From assembly GCA_013152415.1 (NCBI GenBank), contig JAADGI010000019.1, positions 1 to 64,000 on the forward strand: a DNA stretch of 64,000 nucleotides, in the 5' to 3' direction. Shown here piece after piece: positions 28,915 to 36,800 of this stretch. A program made the translations under genes and the position numbers. The stretch comes from Gammaproteobacteria bacterium. GTDB lineage: Bacteria > Pseudomonadota > Gammaproteobacteria > HyVt-429. A model generated the notes under the pieces. That model ran no database searches. It was not told the origin of the DNA and was given only the letters and a program-made list of their open reading frames with translations. Numbering within the stretch: position 1 is the first letter of the stretch; the number at the start of each line of letters is the position of its first letter.

Positions 28915-29340
28915 TTATGCCGTATCGCAGAGGCGTACGACCACATCCACCCCCGCCATTTTTTTGCCTTTCGGCAAGGGAGGCAGGCCGACAATTGTGA
29001 TATGGGTGCCATCAATATCGGTTAATTTACCGGCACTGACATCGTAAAAATGATGGTGCGGGCTCGTATTGGGATCATAAAAGGTCTTGCTGGGATCGGC
29101 GATAACTTCTCGAATCAATCCCTTCTCTACAAACAAGCCCAAGGTGTTATAGACCGTGGCCTTGGATACCCGCAAGTGTCCGGTATTGACGCTGGCAAAC
29201 ACGTCTTCGGCAGAAAGGTGCTCACAGCCCGACAGCACCGCAAAACCAATATCCACCCGTTGCGTCGTGGGCGTAATACCGTGCTCCCGCAAAAGCTTGA
29301 CGCATCGATCTCTGGACATGATTTGCAAAGACTCTACCAT
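28915..29340 (-). CDS. Fur-superfamily regulator without structural-zinc cysteines
   Basis: The 141-residue protein (from ATG 29340) has the Fur winged-helix: GITPTTQRVDIGFAVL, HLSAEDVFASV, VSKATVYNTLGLFVEKGLI. The ligand region reads HHHFYDVSAGKL, where Fur, Zur and PerR have HHHFxCxxCG, so the structural CxxC pair is missing, as in the Irr/haem-responsive branch. The signal could be haem, manganese or iron. The frame continues to a TTG at 29385 next to the thiO stop, so the two genes may be co-transcribed. Confidence 0.8.
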   Translation of the reverse strand: MVESLQIMSRDRCVKLLREHGITPTTQRVDIGFAVLSGCEHLSAEDVFASVNTGHLRVSKATVYNTLGLFVEKGLIREVIADPSKTFYDPNTSPHHHFYDVSAGKLTDIDGTHITIVGLPPLPKGKKMAGVDVVVRLCDTA

Positions 29341-29387
29341 CGGCCCAGTATAATCATGGGTCTCTTGCAAGTCTATGTGGCCCAAAT

Positions 29388-30539
29388 TTACGCAGCGTCC
29401 CCCGCCCGCGCCGTCTTGATACTGTAGGGCCTGGGATTTAACTGCGCTTGCCGTCCCAGGATGAGGTCCACCACCAAACGTGCCGAGGCCGGACCCAAGA
29501 CAAAGCCATTGCGGTAATGGCCAGTACAGATATAAAGCCCCTCAATTTCTATGTGATTGTCGATAAAGGGTACGCCATGGGGGGACCCTGGCCGCAATCC
29601 CGCCCATTGCCGCTCCGTGGGGCAGTCGGCCAATCCAGGGACCAGGCTAATCGCTACCTGATGTAAATCATCTCGTGCAGCCTGGGTCACCGTCTTATCA
29701 AATCCGGCATACTCCACGGTACTCCCCACCAGCACACGCCCATCACGACGGGGAATGAGGTAGCGGCCTTTGTGTAAAATAATACGAGACAATTGGCCCG
29801 GTCGTGCACCTAACAACAAGACCTGACCCTTCACGGGTTCCACCGCTAAAGACATCCCAACGGATTCTAATAGTTGGCCACTCCATGCCCCGGCCGCCAG
29901 CAAACAGTGTGATGCCTCGATCTCTCCACCGCGTACTTTAAGACCCACTAAGCGTCCGTTGCATTGCCTAAATCCCTGCACCTGAACCCCCTCACGAATT
30001 TCCACCCCACGGCCAAGCAACCACTGGCGCAAGGCCGTCATCAAGCTGGGATTTCTGACCTGGGCGATTTGCGGCATCCAGATCGCTTGATCGGAAACCG
30101 ATCCGAGTGCCGGCTCCAGCTCGTTTACCTGTGTGCCTTTCAGCAACTCAATCTGGGGGGCAGGCGCGACAATGCCTCTCTCTCCCACGGTCGTCGCCCA
30201 GGCCTGGGCACGGGCCCCCTCCGACCCGTCCAGAATCAACAGACCACTGCGCACCCATTCCGGATCCACACCGGTCTGTTTGCGCAAGCTTGTAATCAGC
30301 GCCGGATAGGCTTGCTGACTGAGGCCAGCCAGAAGGTTGACCGGATCGGCATAGCGCCAGGGATACAGTGGGGACAGAATCCCACCCCCAGCCCAGGAAG
30401 ACTCACGGCCCACCTGGCCTTGCTCGAGCACCACCACCGAGCGTCCGGCCTGCACCAGTTCGTAGGCGCTAAGCAAGCCAATAACCCCACCACCGATGAT
30501 GTACAGAGGTGTTGACCGGGACAGTGGACGATGACTCAC
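29388..30539 (-). CDS. thiO: Glycine oxidase-type FAD-dependent oxidoreductase
   Basis: This 383-residue DAO-family flavoprotein oxidises glycine to the iminoglycine needed for the thiamine thiazole ring. FAD binding is seen in YIIGGGVIGLLSAYELVQAG and VVVLEQGQVG-RESSWAGGG; later motifs are ASHCLLAAGAWSG, VKGQVLLLG, GSTVEYAGFD and the C-terminal YICTGHYRNGFVLGP. No other thi genes are nearby, so a different amino-acid substrate cannot be excluded. The start appears to be GTG 30539. Confidence 0.85.
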   Translation of the reverse strand: MSHRPLSRSTPLYIIGGGVIGLLSAYELVQAGRSVVVLEQGQVGRESSWAGGGILSPLYPWRYADPVNLLAGLSQQAYPALITSLRKQTGVDPEWVRSGLLILDGSEGARAQAWATTVGERGIVAPAPQIELLKGTQVNELEPALGSVSDQAIWMPQIAQVRNPSLMTALRQWLLGRGVEIREGVQVQGFRQCNGRLVGLKVRGGEIEASHCLLAAGAWSGQLLESVGMSLAVEPVKGQVLLLGARPGQLSRIILHKGRYLIPRRDGRVLVGSTVEYAGFDKTVTQAARDDLHQVAISLVPGLADCPTERQWAGLRPGSPHGVPFIDNHIEIEGLYICTGHYRNGFVLGPASARLVVDLILGRQAQLNPRPYSIKTARAGDAA

Positions 30540-31011
30540 CTATCTCAGCCCTGCGGGCAACAACCCTGGTAGCAGGGCAGCAAGCCCGTCCAAAGAGTGT
30601 GACAAGAGGGATAAATCGCACATAGAGACCGGTTAACTATACCAGAGCCACCGGTGTTCGATCTGGACCCAAGCAGATCGTTAGCATGCCCAATTTAAAT
30701 CCAGCCGCACACATCTATGTGCACCGTAAACCGACAGTTGAATAAATCCAATCATTCTTTGCGGACTTGGTACCTTTGCAAGAGCCAATATTGAGCGGTT
30801 TTTGGGCCTACCAGCCAGCGGTACAAAAAGACCGACCAACGGTCACATTAACGGTGGCCGATCTCAACTCGAGGTTTTGCAACAAATGCCCGTTTCGCTA
30901 GACTATTTCTATAGGAACGGGAAACTACAGTGTAATCAAGGCCTGTTATATCAATGAAATTATCAAGCGGGACAAGAATCGACATAAAAGCTCATCGGAC
31001 CTCGAGTCCCC
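30540..31011. other. Gene-free region upstream of the pilus operon
   Basis: No gene is recognised between thiO and the pilin genes. It contains short palindromes (GCCCTGCGGGC at about 30549-30559, CCCTG...CAGGG following) and ACGGTC/ACGGTGGCC repeats near 30839-30859. The promoters for thiO (leftward) and the pilus operon (rightward) must lie here or in the boxes that follow. Confidence 0.5.
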
Positions 31012-31079
31012 ATCTACCGTTTGTCGGCTCCAATCTACCGTTGTTCACCTATAATCTACCCTCTATCGGTCCGTTTATC
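31012..31079 (+). promoter_or_regulatory. Three AlgR/LytTR-like boxes with exact 21-bp spacing upstream of the pilus operon
   Basis: ATCTACC recurs at 31012, 31033 and 31054. The nine bases after ATCTA are CCGTTTGTC (31017-31025), CCGTTGTTC (31038-31046) and CCCTCTATC (31059-31067); the first is one base from the AlgR box CCGTTCGTC. A further CCGTTTATC lies at 31071-31079. LytTR-type activators bind direct repeats about 21 bp apart. If ATG 31086 is the fimT start, the boxes lie just ahead of it. Confidence 0.45.
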
Positions 31080-31085
31080 GGGAGA

Positions 31086-31712
31086 ATGCTAACGCCTGTC
31101 CCCAGCTTGCGCCCCAAACCCATACCCTCGCATCTGAATTCACATGCGGGCCAGCAACAAGGGTTTACCCTGATGGAGGTGATGGTCACCCTGGCCATCG
31201 TGGGCATACTCGCCACCTTGGCCGTGCCGAATTGGGGTGAATTTGTACGTAACAGCCGAATAAGCAGCACAACCAATAACTTCATCGGCGCAATGAATTT
31301 GGCCCGTGTTGAGGCCATCAAGCGTGGCGTCAATGTCATCCTGTGCCGCAGCGATTCATCCACAACGGCGGCACCAACATGTGGCGGTACCGCCAATACC
31401 TGGTCTGAGGGCTGGCTGATCTATGCCCTTCCGGGTGTAGCGAACCAGCGAGACTACCGCGACACCGCAGTTTTACCCGATTTACTTCCCGATACATTGA
31501 TAGCGGTCGGCCCCCCTACTGAAAATATCACCATCCTCTCAAACACCAACGGCAACCGCTGGCTGGCATTTAACCCCGATGGGTCCCTGGACGAGACCGG
31601 GGAAGCGACCTACCAGGTTTGCGGGAAGGCAGGGTCGACTGGACGTGGGATCACCGTGTCGTTGGTGGGGCGCCCAAATGTAAGTAACTATAGCTTGAGT
31701 TGTTCATACTGA
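31086..31712 (+). CDS. fimT: Minor pilin FimT/FimU-like
   Basis: The protein has a type III (prepilin) signal ending GQQQG with cleavage before FTLMEVMVTLAIVGILATLAV, including the E at mature position 5, and a GspH-like C-terminal domain (WLAFNPDGSLDETGEATYQVCG, ending in SLSCSY). It begins the minor-pilin operon that primes type IV pilus assembly. The open frame extends to 30954, but that part spans the 21-bp repeat array; I favour ATG 31086, which lacks an ideal ribosome site. Its stop overlaps the pilV start (TGATG). Confidence 0.85.
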   Translation: MLTPVPSLRPKPIPSHLNSHAGQQQGFTLMEVMVTLAIVGILATLAVPNWGEFVRNSRISSTTNNFIGAMNLARVEAIKRGVNVILCRSDSSTTAAPTCGGTANTWSEGWLIYALPGVANQRDYRDTAVLPDLLPDTLIAVGPPTENITILSNTNGNRWLAFNPDGSLDETGEATYQVCGKAGSTGRGITVSLVGRPNVSNYSLSCSY

Positions 31713-32278
31713 TGATAGCCAACAAAAAACCATTCTCAATACATCCCGCAGGCCTCCCCCAGGTCCGTGGCTTTACCATGATCGAGGTCATGGTCGCCCT
31801 GATCATACTGTCCTTTGGGCTACTTGGCCTGGCCCTGATGCAAGGACAAAGCCTCAAGTTCAACACCAGCGCCTACAGTCGCACCCAGGCCAACTTGCTG
31901 GCCTATGACATCATTGATCGCATGCGCGCCAATCCTGCCGGTGTTGCTGCGGGTAATTACAACATCGTTGCCACAGAGGCTGCGGCCAAAACCGTAGCCG
32001 CCGCAACCTATACCTCTTGTAACGGGACAAATTGTGATGTTGCAACGCTGGCCAACTATGACCTGGGCACCTGGTACGATATTCAGAAAGACCTGTTGCC
32101 CCAGAACAACGATCGTCTATCAACGATGACATTCATCAACAATCAAGTGACGGTTACGATTCGCTGGATGGAACAATTAAACTCAGAAAACGCCAGCCTG
32201 GACTGTAGCGGTAGCGCGGGTAATTCCAATAAATTTAAGTGTGGATTCAAAGAGCAAATCTGGGTGGTGGAACTATGA
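31712..32278 (+). CDS. pilV: Type IV pilus minor pilin PilV
   Basis: The 188-residue protein has the prepilin motif QVRG-FTMIEVMVALIILSFG and the PilV-specific LLGLALMQGQSLKFN, AYSRTQANLLAYDIIDRMRAN. It starts inside the fimT stop codon and ends with an ATGA overlap with pilW, so the operon is translationally coupled. PilV is part of the tip/priming complex with PilW, PilX and PilY1. Confidence 0.9.
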   Translation: MIANKKPFSIHPAGLPQVRGFTMIEVMVALIILSFGLLGLALMQGQSLKFNTSAYSRTQANLLAYDIIDRMRANPAGVAAGNYNIVATEAAAKTVAAATYTSCNGTNCDVATLANYDLGTWYDIQKDLLPQNNDRLSTMTFINNQVTVTIRWMEQLNSENASLDCSGSAGNSNKFKCGFKEQIWVVEL

Positions 32279-33360
32279 ACTTAGATCGCAGACATCGTGG
32301 TTTTACCCTGACGGAACTGATGGTCGCCATGACCGTGGGCCTGATCGTCCTCGGCTCTGTGCTTACAGTACTGGTTAACTCGAAGAAAAACTACGTCACT
32401 CAAGACAGCTTGGCGCGCCTGCAGGAAAATGCACGCTTCGCGCTCAATTATATCGTGCGCGACTTGCGCATGGCCGGTTACTACGGTTGCATGAATGATA
32501 TTGACGCCGTAACCGATCACGTCAACAACGGGGGTGCGGGTTCACTCTTTGATTCGAGTGTCCCCCTGGAAGGTTTTGAGCAAGGGGCTGACACCTGGAA
32601 GCCTTCTGATTCCACCTTACGGGTAAATGAAATCTACAACAATACAGACGCCATCACCATACGCTTTGCCGACGGTAGCAACCGCATTCCAGTTGAAGAG
32701 CCTTATATGCCGCAACCCTCTGCCGCACTGCAAATTGCTGCGGGCAATGGTCTGGAAGTAGGGGAAATCGTTGTCGTTACCGACTGCGCCAGTGCGGATA
32801 TCTTTCAAATCACCGGTCCTCAAGACCCGGATATCGCCGGCACCATCAATCACAATACCGGTGCAGGGGTATCGCCAGGCAATGCCACTCAAAATCTAAG
32901 CAAGTCCTATGAAGAAAATTCAAAAATTATCAAAATCAAGTCAGTCCGCTTCTTTATCGGTACCGGTGCCAGCGGTTATCCGGCACTGTTTCGCGACAGC
33001 ATAAAAGTATCAAGCGGTGCCGCCGCGCCCCAGGTGGATGAACTGGTAGACGGCATTGAGAACATGCAGATCCTTTATGGCATAGATACCAGCAACAATG
33101 ATGGGGTACCGGATACCTATGTCAATGCCACCAATGTGGGGACCAACTGGGACAACGTGGTGGCCGTGAGGATCACCCTGCTGGCCTTTTCCATCTCCTC
33201 AGCGACAAGCGCAGGTGAATACGGTACCGGTGCCGACGATTCGCTAAAAAATTATGACCTCGGCTTTGCGGATGCCGCCGCCGACAAAACCACCGGCCAA
33301 ACCGGAAATCGTAAACGCCGTATCTTCACCTCGACCGTACAAATAAGGAACAGCCAATGA
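32275..33360 (+). CDS. pilW: Type IV pilus minor pilin PilW
   Basis: The 361-residue protein begins MNLDRRHRG-FTLTELMVAMTVGL with the prepilin cleavage site and E5, followed by the PilW helix (DSLARLQENARFALNYIVRD, MAGYYGCMND). The large C-terminal domain (VDELVDGIENMQILYGID) matches the family. ATG 32275 overlaps the pilV stop; the upstream in-frame part to 32239 is inside pilV and is not used. Confidence 0.9.
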   Translation: MNLDRRHRGFTLTELMVAMTVGLIVLGSVLTVLVNSKKNYVTQDSLARLQENARFALNYIVRDLRMAGYYGCMNDIDAVTDHVNNGGAGSLFDSSVPLEGFEQGADTWKPSDSTLRVNEIYNNTDAITIRFADGSNRIPVEEPYMPQPSAALQIAAGNGLEVGEIVVVTDCASADIFQITGPQDPDIAGTINHNTGAGVSPGNATQNLSKSYEENSKIIKIKSVRFFIGTGASGYPALFRDSIKVSSGAAAPQVDELVDGIENMQILYGIDTSNNDGVPDTYVNATNVGTNWDNVVAVRITLLAFSISSATSAGEYGTGADDSLKNYDLGFADAAADKTTGQTGNRKRRIFTSTVQIRNSQ

Positions 33361-33812
33361 CCGATTCAGCCCGTTTAATACTCCCCGCTTTGGCAAACCC
33401 TCAGCAAGGTGCTGCCTTGGTGACCAGTCTGGTCATATTGCTGGTACTGACCATCATCGGCATGGCCTCACTCACAACAACAAATCAACAACAAAAAATG
33501 GCCATTGGTGTACAAGAATCCCAGCGTGCATTCCAGGCCGCCGAATCAGGCCTGACAAGGGTCTTCAACACAACAAGCGGGTTTAGTCTGTCGTCTTCAC
33601 CCCCACAAAATTTCGATTTTGGGGCCTATTCCAAAGCCGAAGTCGTCACACAGTTTGAAGGCTGGTCCATGCCCCCCAGGGGCAGCGGTTACAGCGCCAC
33701 CGGGCCTATTGGCGCTGCCCATTTTAATTCAACCAGTAAGGGCAAGGGTGCCACCACTACAGGGGCAGAGGCCATCGTTCATCAGGGTGCATATCAAATC
33801 ACACCCAAGTAA
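33357..33812 (+). CDS. pilX: Type IV pilus assembly protein PilX
   Basis: The 151-residue protein has the PilX N-terminal helix QQGAALVTSLVILLVLTIIG, MASLTTTNQQQKMAIG and ESQRAFQAAESGL. As in other PilX proteins the cleavage site and E5 are less canonical than in PilV or PilW. Start ATGA overlaps pilW. It ends in a sequence rich in G, S and T, consistent with a minor-pilin head. Confidence 0.88.
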   Translation: MTDSARLILPALANPQQGAALVTSLVILLVLTIIGMASLTTTNQQQKMAIGVQESQRAFQAAESGLTRVFNTTSGFSLSSSPPQNFDFGAYSKAEVVTQFEGWSMPPRGSGYSATGPIGAAHFNSTSKGKGATTTGAEAIVHQGAYQITPK

Positions 33813-33837
33813 AAGTAACGCGCGGAGAATCCAGACC

Positions 33838-36800
33838 ATGGTAAAGCTCAAAAACTTTTTGGCCAGTTTATTACTTAGCGGTATGCTGGTGTCTGGCAGT
33901 GGCATCGCCGAAGATATCGAAATCTACTTTGGGGGCATTGCCGCCACCGCCAATGCAGTGCGCCCCAATGTGCTGTTTGTGCTCGACACCTCCAGCAGCA
34001 TGAACAACACCGACGGTACCGGCATCACCCGCCTGGACCGTATGAAGACCGCCCTGAACTCTATCCTGGATAGCTCCAACAATATCAATGTGGGGCTGAT
34101 GCGCTTTCACCGCATGGGAGGCCCAGTATTATACCCCGTGTCCTACATCGACGCCGACGCCAATGAGCTGGAGGGCAACACCTCCACACCGGATGCGGAC
34201 GTGGTCGAACGCGTCAGCAGCGGCAGCGACGATGCCGAAGAAGACGTCAGTGGCACGGTGCAGTTGGCCAGCGACAAGCTGGACATGGGGGAAGTTGCCG
34301 CAGGCAGCGGAACCACCATCTCGGTGCGGGTTAATAGCGATGCAGACGATGTGGAGGAGCGTGTCAGCGATGCCTATGTGTATTGGAACAGCTCAGACCT
34401 GGAACTCCCCAGAGACGGCAGCACCCAACAGATTGTCGGTGTTCGTTTCAATGGTGTCGCTATCCCCGCCGGGGCCACCGTCACCAGTGCCTCCATCGAA
34501 TTTGAAGTGGATCAATACAAAACCGGCGTGGTCGATATGGATATCTGGGGCGATCTCTCCGGCAATGCCCTGGCATTCACCAAAAACGCCAGCGCGGAAA
34601 CGGCCACCAAGAAAAAGGTCAGCACCCGCACCAAGACCAGTAAGGTGGATTGGAACGATCTGGCCTCACCAGCCCGGAACTCCAAGCTCACCACCCCGGA
34701 CCTGACCAGCATTGTTCAAGAGATTGTCGACTTGGGCGGTGCAGGCGGTTGGGCCGATGGCAATTCCATGGTGTTTATCTTCGAAAAAGACCCGTTAAGT
34801 GCGGCAACAGGTTTTCGCGAGCTGGAATCATACGGTGGTGAATCGACCGCTGCACCCCTGCTGCGGATCACCTACGCCAGCGGTGCTGCCGGAAACCAGA
34901 CCGTGGGGGTACGCTTTGCCAGTGTCGAAATCCCCCAGGGGGCCACCATCACCAGCGCCTCCCTGGAATTTACCGCCGGTAATATCGACACCGATGCCAC
35001 CAAGTTGCGAATCTACGGTGAGAACGATGCGAGTGGCAACTCCAACACCTTCAGCACCGCAACCAATGACATCAGCAACCGTACCCTCACAACCGCTGAT
35101 GTGCATTGGGACAACGCATCCACACCCCTGCTGGCCTCCTGGACCGCCACAGACACAACCCACACGAGCCCGGACCTGAAAACCGTTGTCCAGGAAATGG
35201 TCGATAATACCAACTGGTGCGGCGGCAACGCCATGAGCTTTATCATCAAAGTCCCGTCATCAGGATCAGTCGGCAAACGCTCGGGCTACTCCTTTGAGTC
35301 CATAGCCACCAAGGCCCCCCTGTTGCGTGTCAATTTTGACAATACCAACCCCCCGGCCACCGCTACTGGCTGCATCAATCAGACCATCACCGCCCGGGTC
35401 TCGACCGGCAGTGATGATGCCGAAGAAAGTGTAACCGGGGCCATGAACCTCACCAGCACCGACCTGGAGCTCGTCCAGGAGGCGAGTACCCAAAAGGTGG
35501 GCATCCGTTTCCGCAACCTCACAATCCCCCAGGGCGCCACTGTCATCAGTGCCGACATCACCTTCACCACCGATGAGACCAGCTCTGTCGCCACCAACCT
35601 GGATATATACGCACAATATACGGGAGATGCTCTTGCATTCACCACTGCAAATTCTAATATAACAGCAGGTACTGCGAGTGACCCTCGCCCCCTAACGGCA
35701 GGGGTAACCTGGAATAATATTCCAGCCTGGAACGTAGTAGGCGAATCCGGTCCAAACCAAACCACACCCAATCTCGCGTCCATCGTGCAAGACGTTGTCA
35801 ATTTAGGCACATGGCAACCTGGTAACAACATGGTCTTTGTGATTAAAGGCTCCGGCAAACGCGTCGCCGAGTCCTTTAATGGCGACGCCGCCAACGCCCC
35901 CCGGTTGCGCGTCATGATACAAGGCGGGACCGGTACGGGCACCTCCACACTGACCACCGTGCGCAGCCGACTCAAGAATATTGTCGATGAACTGCAATAC
36001 AAAACCGGCACCCCCATTTTGTCCACCCTGGTGGAGGCGGCCCGTTATTTTCGCGGTGAAGAGGTGCTCTACGGCAAGCAACGGGGCGATGCGGGCAGCC
36101 GCTCGGAATTTACCCGGGTCAGCCACTTTCTGTCCTACTGCATCAAGGATATCGCAGGCAATGTCACCTGTCCGGGGGCCAATACCACCGGCTATCCACC
36201 GTTTGGTGTAGACCGTACCCCTCCCTGTAGCGCCGACAATCCCAACAGTACGGCCTGCAAGAGCGAAAATATTCAGGGTACGCCGGTCTACCAGACCCCC
36301 ATTACCAGCGAGTGTCAGTCCAGTTATATGATCCTGTTGTCCGATGGCCAGGGCTACATCTCCAGTGCCGAAACGGGCATCTATGAACCCATCCAACACG
36401 TCAAGAGCATCGTACCCACCAGCACCTGTGGCACCCACGACAGTTGCGCCGAGGATCTGGTCCAGGCCATGAACACAGCCGACCAATGTAGCCTCAGTGG
36501 CAAACAGACCATTACGACTTATACCATCGGCTTTAACATCGCCGGTGATACCCAGTTTCTGACCAACCTGGCGGCAAAGGGTGGGGGCTCCTTCTTCGCC
36601 GCCAATAGCGCCGCTGAGTTGGCCACAGTCTTCCAGAATATTATTGCCGATATTCTCAATGTACCGTCTTCATTCACCGCGCCGGCCCTGTCAGTCAATG
36701 CCTTTAACCGGCTGTTTAACCGCAACGAAGTCTTTCTCGCCCTGTTCAAGCCCGAGAATGAGGTCGCCTGGCATGGTAACGTCAAAAAATACCATTTGTG

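Noticed and set aside
30954..31085. Upstream extension of fimT
   Set aside because: It spans a 21-bp direct repeat array and puts the prepilin signal far from the start; ATG 31086 fits better, although not proved.
33619..33838. Upstream extension of pilY1
   Set aside because: The frame runs through pilX; the signal peptide and ribosome site fit ATG 33838.
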